A program made the position numbers and the translations under genes. Below the pieces are notes generated by a model. It had not been told where the DNA came from and did not search any database. It saw nothing but the letters and a program-made list of their open reading frames with translations. From positions 1 to 64,000 of the forward strand of contig NZ_SMKX01000007.1 in assembly GCF_004349055.1 (NCBI RefSeq): a stretch of 64,000 nucleotides of DNA, in the 5' to 3' direction. This document shows, in pieces, positions 7,943 through 15,614 of the stretch; the stretch's first letter is position 1, and each line of letters starts with the position of its first letter. This DNA is from Kribbella antibiotica. GTDB taxonomy: Bacteria > Actinomycetota > Actinomycetes > Propionibacteriales > Kribbellaceae.

Positions 7943-8445
7943 AGCAGTCGCTCCAGCTCTTTCACCTGGTACGTCGGCTCACCGAGAAACGCATCCCGCT
8001 CAGGTGTTCCGTGGAAGAGATTGAGCGTGTCCAGCCGGTAGACCCACTCCTCACCCCAATGACTCGGGTACCGGTAATTGATCTGCCACCTGACCCACTC
8101 ATCCGGCGCCAAACTCACCGCCCGTGCCCGGTTCGGCCGCAACGGCATCCCGTACGGCGTCACTGTTAACTGCACCCGAACCAGCCCGTCGATCGGCCTG
8201 ACCTCGACGCCGCTCTCGAGCCGTTCCCGACCGCGAGTCACCGTGACCTCACCAGGCAGACCGCTCTGAGTCCCCTCCCACACCTTGAAGTCGTCCTGCT
8301 CCTGCATCACCACTCCATGCACGAACGGCGGCTCATCCTCAGGCAGCCGAAACCCCACCGGCACCGCATTCCGTCGACTCGCGCCCGGCGCACCGCGCGA
8401 CCTCTTGGTCCACGTGGTCCGGACCCACTGCACAACGACCCTCAT
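7939..8445 (-). CDS. Hypothetical protein, coupled to the HEAT-repeat gene
   Basis: A 168-aa soluble protein not recognised. It has a basic N-terminus, a central predicted beta-rich part (GEVTVTRGRERLESGVEVRP) and an aromatic stretch (WVRWQINYRYPSHWGEEWVY). No signal peptide or membrane helix. Its ATG overlaps the stop codon of the HEAT-repeat gene by 4 bp, so the two are translated together. A shared complex is plausible but unproven. Confidence 0.65.
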   Translation of the reverse strand: MRVVVQWVRTTWTKRSRGAPGASRRNAVPVGFRLPEDEPPFVHGVVMQEQDDFKVWEGTQSGLPGEVTVTRGRERLESGVEVRPIDGLVRVQLTVTPYGMPLRPNRARAVSLAPDEWVRWQINYRYPSHWGEEWVYRLDTLNLFHGTPERDAFLGEPTYQVKELERLL

Positions 8446-9830
8446 CGGGTCCCCGTAAGAAACCTGAGCCGGTCCTCGACGTCTCGGGGCAGGTCGGCCC
8501 GGTCAAGGTGCGCTCGGATGGCTTCGCGGTCGGCGGTACCGAGAGGCTGGTACGTCGTGGCTGCGTGGTGCATGAGCCAGCTGTGCAGGTCCTGCCTGCC
8601 CGCGTTCATCAGCTCCTCGTCGGCATCCTGCCTGACCTCGAGGTCGGCCCGCACCCGATTCCATCCACCCAGCTCACGCCGCAGCCGCCAGGCGGCCCGC
8701 CTCTGATTGGCGTGCTCGGAAGCGGCGGCCGCCGAGACGTCGTCGTACCGGATGCCGGGAGTGGTGGCCAGCAGACGAGCGGCGTACCTGACGACCGCGC
8801 CACTCGGATCAGCGAGCAGGGTGAGCAGGAGTTGCTTGGACGGCCGCTCCGGCGGCCACATCTGCAAGGCCGCCAATCGTAGGCGCGAATCGCTGCTCGC
8901 CAAGGCTTCTTGAGCTTCGGCCGCGCCGAAGCGTTGACCGGTCTCGTGCAGTCCGGCGAGAGCTTCCGCGGCGCCGTCCTCTTCCCAGGCGGCGCGATAG
9001 TACGGCGCGGGCTCGTGGCCGGCGCGCCGATATCGCCAGCACGCGGCCGCGCGGACTCTGCTTGACCGGTCGAGCATCCGCTCCTCGAGCTCATCGCGCT
9101 CGAACAGCTCGTCAGAGCCGTCGTACAACACCATCAGTCGACCCTCGACGTACCGGGATCCCAGCAGGCGTTCCTTCGCGACCACGGGGTCGACGGCCAT
9201 CCAACGCTCGACCAACCGCCGCCGAGACCACTGATCCGTCTCGACCTCAAGCTGTTCCCCGATCTCGCCGGAGGCCATCTCCGCCAGCACTCCGTCGTAC
9301 GCAAACCGTCGCACCACGAGGTCGGGCGATGCCAACAGCTCCCGCGCCTCGAAACGCTCGCCGTACGACGTCAGCGCAGCCGGCCCATGGAAGCGATTTC
9401 GCAGCCGAAGGAGCACGCCCAGCGCCACCACATCCGGGCGCTCGACCAAGGCCTTCAGCGCAGGCTCTCGCACCTGCGACACGTGATCCACAGCCCGCAA
9501 GGCCAAACAACGCGCGCCTACCCCACCCTCGCGATCCGCCAGCAACCGCACCGCATGCTCACGCACATAGCCGTTCGCATGGAGCGACGCCACACACTCG
9601 GTCAGCAGGTCACCGCGCCCCAGAGCATCACTCCAGAACGGCGTCCCTCCCCAGGCCTCCGAATACCACCACCAATACATCCGGCGCCCACGCTCGCTGA
9701 GCAACAGCACTTCCACCGGCGAAAGCTGAGCCAGCCAGACAAGCCCCTTGGCACGCGCCTCATCGTCAGCGCCGAGGCAGGCTGCCCGAAGCCCCTCGAG
9801 GGCAGCATCCACTTCAGTCGGCGTCATCAC
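8442..9830 (-). CDS. HEAT-repeat-like protein
   Basis: A 462-aa soluble protein made of repeated helical pairs, for example RLAALQMWPPERPSKQLLLT, then LLADPSGAVVRYAARLLA. The pattern of short helices with conserved D-P/S-R-A positions is characteristic of HEAT-like solenoids, which act as protein-binding scaffolds. No catalytic motif seen. It lies 41 bp after dnaB on the same strand and overlaps the next gene by 4 bp. A tandem GTG/ATG makes the start uncertain by one codon. Function unknown. Confidence 0.7.
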   Translation of the reverse strand: MMTPTEVDAALEGLRAACLGADDEARAKGLVWLAQLSPVEVLLLSERGRRMYWWWYSEAWGGTPFWSDALGRGDLLTECVASLHANGYVREHAVRLLADREGGVGARCLALRAVDHVSQVREPALKALVERPDVVALGVLLRLRNRFHGPAALTSYGERFEARELLASPDLVVRRFAYDGVLAEMASGEIGEQLEVETDQWSRRRLVERWMAVDPVVAKERLLGSRYVEGRLMVLYDGSDELFERDELEERMLDRSSRVRAAACWRYRRAGHEPAPYYRAAWEEDGAAEALAGLHETGQRFGAAEAQEALASSDSRLRLAALQMWPPERPSKQLLLTLLADPSGAVVRYAARLLATTPGIRYDDVSAAAASEHANQRRAAWRLRRELGGWNRVRADLEVRQDADEELMNAGRQDLHSWLMHHAATTYQPLGTADREAIRAHLDRADLPRDVEDRLRFLTGTR

Positions 9831-9871
9831 CCCTCGATGATCGCCGACCGCACACCGCCGACGCGAAGCCT

Positions 9872-12800
9872 TTAGCTGTCGTGCGCCATGTCGACGAACC
9901 GCGAGTAGTGACCCTGGAACGCCACCGTGATGTCGGCGGTCGGGCCGTTACGGTGCTTGGCCACGATGAAGTCCGCCTCGCCCGGTCGCGTCGACTCCCG
10001 CTCGTACGCGTCCTCACGGTGCAACAGGATCACCATGTCAGCGTCCTGTTCCAGGGAATTATGTGTAGCGATGCCTTCGGCAACGAAGTTGTGGGTGCCG
10101 AGGACGGTGGCGTCGTACACCTCCTGCTCACCGAGGCTTTCGACCGAGGTGATGGCGTCCCAGAAGATGTCGTTGGTGGCGAGGACCTCAAGGTCGGCGG
10201 AGTCCAGGACGTCGGCGACCTTGGCGAGGCGCTGGCGGCTGGGGGCGTGCTTCCACAGGGTGGAGCCGGAGAACTGAGTGCCCATGGCTGCGGCGAACTC
10301 GCGGTGGGTGACCTGGCGGTCGGCGAGGACTTGACGCACCTGCGACCAGACTTCCTTCGGCACCGTGTCGAGGTTGGTGTTGCCCTTCACATCACGCAGC
10401 GCCGTGGCGACTTCGAGCACCTTCAAGCCGCGCAGTCCGTGGACACCGATCTCGTCACAGAAGCGAAGCTGGTTGGCCGCGCCATAGATATGCAGGTGGT
10501 AGCCGTCGCGATAACCCGCCTTCTTAGCGACCTTGATGCGGGTAAAGATGTTGTGGCGGAGCAGCAGCCGAGCGAGGTCGTCGACCAGGCGGCGGCTGGT
10601 GCTGGCGTAGTAGATGCGAGCCTGGCCGACCTTCGCGTCCCAGCGGACGGAGCCATCGGTGGCCCAGATGTGGCGGATGAAGTGCGCCACCTGCTCCTTT
10701 GGCAGACCGAAGACGCCGTCGGGGACGAACTTCTCGTGGCTGCGCAGGCCGAACAAGCCCAGACCGTCGAGCCAGGCGGCGATCGGGTTCCGCTTGCCGC
10801 GGGCCAGCCGGTACGGCGCTGGGAGGCGGAGCGTGGTGACGCGGGCAGCGGCGTACTCGTCGCGGATCGGCGTGATGCCGAACCGGCGGTTGGCCGCCTC
10901 ACCGACTGCGGTCAGGTTCGCCTCGTCGATGCTCGCGTAGCGAATCGGCTGCCGCTTGACGAACGAACCGTCACCGGTCAGGTGGGCGAGCAGCGTGAGC
11001 TCGTCCTCGTCCCACGGGGTGACCTCGAGCGGCGGCGGGACGTGGCGCAGCGAGCCCAACCGGGCGCCCGGGGCCAACTCACCGAGCGGCTTCCAACCGT
11101 CGTACGTGAGGAAGGGGTGGTTTGCCGTTGCCTTGATCTCGCGACCGGAGGCCAACTTCAGCCGGAATACTTCCTTCACCCCGCTGGGGAAGGCGTGGGT
11201 CAGCGTGCGCGGCACCAGCTTCAGCCGGTCGTCGAGCGACCAGACCGGGATGTCGCGAGCGTCCGTGGCCAGCAGCTCACCCAGCGAGATCTCCGCACCG
11301 GTGTCGGCCCGCATCAGCCGCGTGTCCGCGGTCAGACATCCCGATTCACGAAGGTCCGAGGACATGGGGCGTTTGTCGGCGCGTTGTTCGGAGCCACGGT
11401 TGAGCTGACAGATCGCCACGACGGGGAGTTCCAGTTCTTTGGCGAGGAGCTTGATGGAGCGGGAGAACTCGGAGACTTCGAGCTGGCGGGACTCGACCTT
11501 CTTGCCCGACGTCATCAGCTGGAGGTAGTCGATGATGATGAGGCGGAGATCGTGGCGCTGTTTGAGGCGGCGGGCCTTGGCGCGGATCTCCATCATGGTG
11601 AGGTTGGGCGAGTCGTCGATGAAGAGGGGGGCTTCGGAGACTTCGCCCATCTTGCGGGCGAGGCGGGCCCAGTCCTCGTCGGTCATCTTGCCGTTGCGCA
11701 TGTGGTGCAGGGGGACCTTGGCTTCGGCCGACAGCAGCCGCATGGTGATCTCGTTGCGGCTCATCTCCAGGGAGAAGACGCAGGAGGCGAGGCCGTGCTT
11801 GATCGAGGCGGAGCGGGCGAAGTCCAGGCCGAGGGTGGAGTTGTGGGTCGGGATCATGGTCTTGCCGGCCAGGTAGAGATGGGCGGCGTTGTCGACCTCG
11901 ACACAGCGAACGGGGACGCTCGCGACCTCGTCGATCCACTCGATCCGGCGGTCGGTCTCGTCGGAGAGCGCGGCCGGGAAGCCGTGGCCGGTGACCTGAC
12001 GGGGGGCTGAGCCCGGGATCGGCGGGGTGAGGCCGGGGCTTGCCTTCATGGCTGTGAACAGGTCGGCGGTCGTGCAGATGATCGGGTAGCGGCCGTCCTC
12101 GACGAGCCACTGGTGCTCGGCGTCGGCGACGATGGCGCTGCCGTCGGAGAACGAGAGCCGGTAGCACGGGCGGTCGACCATGACCTCGGTGGCCGCGACG
12201 ACGGTGGTCGGCAGGCCTTCGGCGTCGAGGAGCTGGTCGCCGACGGCGACCTCGGCCATCGTGGTCCAGCCGGTGGGCGTCGGCAGCGGGGTGTCGAGCG
12301 CGAGCGCCTTACCCATGGCGGGACGGGCGGCGACGATGATCATCTGGCCGGGGTGCAGGCCGTTGGTCAGCTCGTCGAGGTCGGTGAAGCCGGTCGGTAC
12401 GCCGACCATCGAGTCACCACGGGAGTCGATCGCCTCGATCTCGTCGAGGGCGCCCTCCATGATGTCCTTCAGCGGCGCGTAGTCCTCGGTGGTGCGCTTC
12501 TCGGTGACCTGGTAGATCTCGGCCTGCGCCTCGTCGACGACGTCGTCGACCTCGCCCTCCCCCGCATATCCGAGCTGGACGATCTTGGTGCCGGCCTCGA
12601 CCAGCCGCCGCAGGATCGCCTTCTCGCGGACGATGTGCGCGTAGTAGCCCGCGTTCGCGGCGAGCGGCACCGAGGCGACCAGGGTGTGCACATACGGCGC
12701 GCCACCGATCCGGGCCATGTCGCCGCGCTTGCTCAGCTCGGCGGCGACGGTGATCGCGTCGGCCGGCTCACCGCGGGCATACAGATCGGTGATCGCGTCG

Positions 12801-13006
12801 AAGACGGACTCGTGCGCCGGGCGGTAGAAGTCCGTCCCGCGCAGGGTCTCGATCACGTCGGCGATCGCGTCCTTGGACAGCATCATCGCGCCGAGCACAC
12901 ACTGCTCTGCGGGCAGATCCTGCGGCGGCGTGCGATCGAACCCCATCTCGGGGTTGCGCTCTTCGCGGCCGCCGTCCTGACCACCGCGGAACTCCGCCAC
13001 GCTCAC
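9872..13006 (-). CDS. dnaB: Replicative DNA helicase DnaB with two inteins
   Basis: The hexameric replicative helicase that unwinds DNA at the fork. The precursor is 1044 aa. Removing residues 234-389 and 557-983 leaves a 461-aa helicase, the normal length. The N-terminal DnaB domain starts at DLPAEQCVLGAMM, and the RecA-like ATPase has the P-loop AARPAMGK/ST split by intein 1 and DYLQLM as Walker B. The second split is at DLRESG/SLEQDADM. I chose GTG 13006 because GGAGGT stands 6 nt upstream; the frame upstream to 13219 lacks helicase features. Splicing of both inteins is required for activity. Confidence 0.96.
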   Translation of the reverse strand: MSVAEFRGGQDGGREERNPEMGFDRTPPQDLPAEQCVLGAMMLSKDAIADVIETLRGTDFYRPAHESVFDAITDLYARGEPADAITVAAELSKRGDMARIGGAPYVHTLVASVPLAANAGYYAHIVREKAILRRLVEAGTKIVQLGYAGEGEVDDVVDEAQAEIYQVTEKRTTEDYAPLKDIMEGALDEIEAIDSRGDSMVGVPTGFTDLDELTNGLHPGQMIIVAARPAMGKALALDTPLPTPTGWTTMAEVAVGDQLLDAEGLPTTVVAATEVMVDRPCYRLSFSDGSAIVADAEHQWLVEDGRYPIICTTADLFTAMKASPGLTPPIPGSAPRQVTGHGFPAALSDETDRRIEWIDEVASVPVRCVEVDNAAHLYLAGKTMIPTHNSTLGLDFARSASIKHGLASCVFSLEMSRNEITMRLLSAEAKVPLHHMRNGKMTDEDWARLARKMGEVSEAPLFIDDSPNLTMMEIRAKARRLKQRHDLRLIIIDYLQLMTSGKKVESRQLEVSEFSRSIKLLAKELELPVVAICQLNRGSEQRADKRPMSSDLRESGCLTADTRLMRADTGAEISLGELLATDARDIPVWSLDDRLKLVPRTLTHAFPSGVKEVFRLKLASGREIKATANHPFLTYDGWKPLGELAPGARLGSLRHVPPPLEVTPWDEDELTLLAHLTGDGSFVKRQPIRYASIDEANLTAVGEAANRRFGITPIRDEYAAARVTTLRLPAPYRLARGKRNPIAAWLDGLGLFGLRSHEKFVPDGVFGLPKEQVAHFIRHIWATDGSVRWDAKVGQARIYYASTSRRLVDDLARLLLRHNIFTRIKVAKKAGYRDGYHLHIYGAANQLRFCDEIGVHGLRGLKVLEVATALRDVKGNTNLDTVPKEVWSQVRQVLADRQVTHREFAAAMGTQFSGSTLWKHAPSRQRLAKVADVLDSADLEVLATNDIFWDAITSVESLGEQEVYDATVLGTHNFVAEGIATHNSLEQDADMVILLHREDAYERESTRPGEADFIVAKHRNGPTADITVAFQGHYSRFVDMAHDS
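10058..11338 (-). other. DnaB intein 2: class 1 with LAGLIDADG endonuclease
   Basis: 427 residues (557-983 of the precursor) inserted after DLRESG and before SLEQDADM, the position used by the Synechocystis DnaB intein. It starts with Cys (CLTADTRL), has block B TANHPFL, block F YDATVLGTHNF and ends GIATHN followed by Ser+1. This is a complete class 1 splicing set. Two dodecapeptide motifs, LLAHLTGDGS (about 672-681) and IRHIWATDGSV (about 777-787), mark a LAGLIDADG homing endonuclease with the acidic residues kept, so homing activity may persist. Confidence 0.92.
11840..12307 (-). other. DnaB intein 1: class 3 mini-intein in the P-loop
   Basis: 156 residues (234-389 of the precursor) between GK and ST of Walker A. 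The first residue is Ala, not Cys or Ser. The class 3 Trp-Cys-Thr signature is complete: Trp300 two residues after the block B His (DAEHQW), Cys368 at block F (PVRCVEVDNA), and Thr387 just before the terminal HN (IPTHN). Class 3 inteins use the block F Cys as first nucleophile. No endonuclease domain is present, so it is a mini-intein. Confidence 0.9.
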
Positions 13007-13144
13007 TGTCCGACCTCCATCGTTCGCCGCTGCCCCCGAACCACCGACGACCGGGGCTCGAACACCTGATCGAACCGTAGCCGCATGGACTGACAATTTT
13101 CTGCCGCCCGCCTGGACACCCAGGCACGCGACCGTACGCCGGTC

Positions 13145-13333
13145 TTGTCCCCAGGTGGTAGCCAGCCGTCCACAGGGGATGTGGAAGAGCTGTGGGAAAA
13201 CCCGCCAACGCCTGTGCACAGGCTGGGAACAACCCTGTGGATATCTGTGGGCAAGATTTCTCCACAGGCCTCTGACCTGCGGTTTCGTCCATGCACAACT
13301 GTGGAGAGAAAAAAGTCGGCCAGCTTGTTCACA
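13145..13333. promoter_or_regulatory. Cluster of DnaA-box-like 9-mers between dnaB and the MATE gene
   Basis: At least seven 9-mers resemble the actinobacterial/E. coli DnaA box (TTGTCCACA or TTATCCACA): 13145, 13166, 13236 (minus strand), 13246 (minus), 13258, 13300 (minus) and 13325. CCGTCCACA at 13166 fits the degenerate high-GC consensus; the others differ at one position. The 360-bp gap holds no gene. No dnaA, dnaN or recF is nearby, so this is probably a DnaA-responsive control or titration region, not the main origin. Confidence 0.5.
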
Positions 13334-13353
13334 GGCCTGCCCACAGCCGTGGG

Positions 13354-13359
13354 TAACCT
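13354..13359 (+). promoter_or_regulatory. Candidate -10 element of the MATE gene, leaderless
   Basis: TAACCT matches TANNNT and stands 7 nt before the GTG at 13367, the spacing expected for a leaderless mRNA. No Shine-Dalgarno sequence is present before that GTG. No clear -35 at standard spacing. Confidence 0.35.
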
Positions 13360-13366
13360 GCCTCCA

Positions 13367-14689
13367 GTGAGTCGTAACCGCTGGGTCGGCAACCAGGATC
13401 GGGAGATCCTGCGGCTGGCCGTTCCCGCCTTCGTGGCCCTGGTTTCAGAGCCGCTGATGCTGCTCGCGGACTCCGCCATCGTCGGGCACCTCGGCACGCC
13501 CCAGCTGGCCGCCCTGGGGATCGCAGGGACGGTTCTGCAGACGCTGGTCGGCCTCTGCATCTTCTTGGCCTACGGAACCACCTCGGCCGTCGCCCGTCGG
13601 ATCGGCGCGGGCGATCACCGCGGTGCGCTGGCGCAGGGCATCGACGGACTCTGGCTGGCACTGCTGCTGGGCGTCGTACTGGCAGTGGCCGGAGTGGTGT
13701 TCGCTCCCCAAGCCATCGGCGTCTTCAACCCGTCCCCCGATGTCGCTGAGCACGCACTGACGTATCTGCGCATCTCCTACATCGGCATCCCGTCCATGGT
13801 GCTCCTGCTCGCGGCCACCGGCGTGCTGCGCGGCCTGCAGGACACCAAGACCCCGATGGTCGTCGCCATCTCGGCAAACCTGGCCAACATCGTTCTGAAC
13901 CTGCTGCTGGTCTATGGCCTGAATCTAGGCATCGCAGGCTCCGCCCTCGGTACCGTGATCGCCCAGACCGGAGCCGGTGTCGCGCTGGTCGTCGTGGTGG
14001 TCAGAGGCGCTCGCCGTGACGGTGCGAAGCTCAAGCCCGATCTGCCCGGCATCCTCGCCTCCGCCCAGATGGGCCTGCCACTGGTCGTCCGGACGCTGAC
14101 ATTGCGTGCGGCGATCCTCCTGCTCACCTACGTCGTCACCGGACTCGGTACGACGTCTCTCGCCGCCCACCAGGTCGCGTTCACGCTGTGGAACTTCCTG
14201 ACGCTGGCCCTGGACGCCATCGCCATCGCCGCCCAGGCCCTCACCGGCCGCGCACTGGGCGCAGGCGACGTCGCGAGTACGCGCTCCATCACCAGGCGGA
14301 TGATGTGGTGGGGTCTGTGGTCCGGAGTGGTCTGCGGACTCATGCTCTGGGGCCTGCACTCGGTCTACGTGCCCTGGTTCACCACGGACCCGGAGGTGCG
14401 CCACACGCTCTCCGCCATCATCGTCGTCGCGGCCATCTGGCAGCCCCTGAACGGCGTGGTCTTCGTCCTGGACGGCGTGCTGATCGGTGCCGGTGACGGT
14501 CGCTATCTGGCAATCGCAGGCGTCATAGCGCTGGTTCTCTACGTACCGCTGGCTTTGAGCGTGCTGTGGTTCGACGGGAGCGTGGTGGCTCTCTGGTGGG
14601 CGTTCAACGGGTTCATGCTGCTCCGGCTCATCACCTTGGTCACCCGCGAGCGCCGGGACGCGTGGTTGGTCACCGGGGCTACCCGCTGA
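13367..14689 (+). CDS. MATE-family efflux transporter (DinF-like)
   Basis: A 440-aa integral membrane protein with twelve hydrophobic segments in two homologous halves, typical of MATE cation-coupled multidrug exporters. Helix 1 reads LRLAVPAFVALVSEPLMLLA with the DSAIVGHLG stretch that follows it in DinF-type members. GTG 13367 puts SRNRWVGNQDREILRL at the N-terminus, as usual. The open frame to 13145 runs through the DnaA-box region and is rejected. A MATE gene next to dnaB is also found in Streptomyces (from memory), so it belongs to the conserved block. Substrate unknown. Confidence 0.9.
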   Translation: MSRNRWVGNQDREILRLAVPAFVALVSEPLMLLADSAIVGHLGTPQLAALGIAGTVLQTLVGLCIFLAYGTTSAVARRIGAGDHRGALAQGIDGLWLALLLGVVLAVAGVVFAPQAIGVFNPSPDVAEHALTYLRISYIGIPSMVLLLAATGVLRGLQDTKTPMVVAISANLANIVLNLLLVYGLNLGIAGSALGTVIAQTGAGVALVVVVVRGARRDGAKLKPDLPGILASAQMGLPLVVRTLTLRAAILLLTYVVTGLGTTSLAAHQVAFTLWNFLTLALDAIAIAAQALTGRALGAGDVASTRSITRRMMWWGLWSGVVCGLMLWGLHSVYVPWFTTDPEVRHTLSAIIVVAAIWQPLNGVVFVLDGVLIGAGDGRYLAIAGVIALVLYVPLALSVLWFDGSVVALWWAFNGFMLLRLITLVTRERRDAWLVTGATR

Positions 14690-14715
14690 CCCTGGAAATA
14701 CGGCATCGTGGGGCC

Positions 14716-15243
14716 ATGGCCGACAAGGATGACGAACTGGTCGAGGACCGCGAAGCCGCTGAACTCAACGAGGAAGAGCTTGAGCGGGCCGCGGGCGAAG
14801 AGCGCGAGCTCGAGGAGATCCGCAACCGCCGCGAGACACTCGATGCCACCGCGGAGACCGCTGAGGCCATCCGGCTCGCTGAGGCCAACGAGGCCGCTGG
14901 CGCGCGGCACCGCGAGCTGGCCGACGGCGAACGGCGCCAGGCCCGCAGCGACCATGCCCACGGCAACCATCTGCTCGACGAGTCGGCAGCCCGCCCGGAC
15001 GAGCCCGGTGCGGACGCCACTGCTGCCGCCGGTCGCCGCTACCAGCGCGCCGGCGACCGCGAGGACCGCGCGGCGTCGTACGACGATCGTGTCGCGGACC
15101 GGTATGCCGACGCGAGCCGTGATCAGGCGCCGGCCAGCGATGCCGCCCGGCGCCCCGCTCAACCTCCTGAGGCCCGCAAGTTCGTCCAGCCGCGCAAGGC
15201 CAAGAAGCGCGAGAAGAACACGGGCTTGGATCTAGACCTCTAG
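14716..15243 (+). CDS. Highly charged coiled-coil hypothetical protein
   Basis: A 175-aa soluble, highly charged protein. Residues about 5-75 are Glu/Arg-rich with heptad-like spacing (LNEEELERAAGEERELEEIR) and probably form a long coiled coil. The C-terminus is Arg/Lys-rich (RKAKKREKN) and ends in an acidic tail. No catalytic motif or membrane helix. It begins 26 bp after the MATE gene and ends in a 4-bp overlap with the convergent last gene of the secretion-like operon. Function unknown; not part of a family I recognise. Confidence 0.7.
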   Translation: MADKDDELVEDREAAELNEEELERAAGEERELEEIRNRRETLDATAETAEAIRLAEANEAAGARHRELADGERRQARSDHAHGNHLLDESAARPDEPGADATAAAGRRYQRAGDREDRAASYDDRVADRYADASRDQAPASDAARRPAQPPEARKFVQPRKAKKREKNTGLDLDL

Positions 15244-15614
15244 ATGCCCCGCACGGGCGGCTGGCGCTGGTCGAAGAACAGGCCAGCCGGCGGCTCTTCC
15301 ACTGGGAGCGGCGGGACCGGGTAGTCGGTGTGCGAACCCCGGCAGGCCGCAAACGGGCCGTCGGGGTCGAGCAGCGTCATCATGTGCGGGTCCGCGTGGT
15401 CACGCCACCAGACCGACATCCCGGTCGCGGGGTCCAGTCGCAGGTGCTCCCAGGCGCGCCAGATCGAGTCCAGCCGGCTCAGGGCTTCGGCGTGCCGGAA
15501 CCACTCGGGGCACCACACGTACTGCTGCCCGATCCGGCGTGAGTACAGGTAGATCAACCGGTCCTCGACGAACGCCGCGACGTGCGGGTAGAAGAGTTCC
15601 TGCTCACCATCCAC
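15240..15614 (-). CDS. DUF4913-like protein, last gene of the secretion-like operon
   Basis: A 124-aa soluble protein rich in Trp, Tyr and His, with the pattern seen in DUF4913 proteins (LDSIWRAWEHLRLDPATGMS, then VWWRDHADPH). These small proteins accompany actinobacterial conjugation clusters; their function is unknown. GTG 15614 is preceded by GAGGAG at about 7 nt and overlaps the end of the coupling-protein gene by 11 bp, so coupled translation is likely. The longer frame to 15686 would read through that gene. Confidence 0.7.
   Translation of the reverse strand: MDGEQELFYPHVAAFVEDRLIYLYSRRIGQQYVWCPEWFRHAEALSRLDSIWRAWEHLRLDPATGMSVWWRDHADPHMMTLLDPDGPFAACRGSHTDYPVPPLPVEEPPAGLFFDQRQPPVRGI

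Noticed and set aside
9881-12010. Long plus-strand open frame opposite dnaB
   Set aside because: It is antisense to dnaB and its inteins, has amino-acid composition typical of a high-GC shadow frame and no ribosome-binding site.
13145-13333. Chromosomal origin (oriC)
   Set aside because: DnaA-like boxes are present, but dnaA, dnaN, recF, rpmH and parAB are not nearby and no AT-rich unwinding element is seen.
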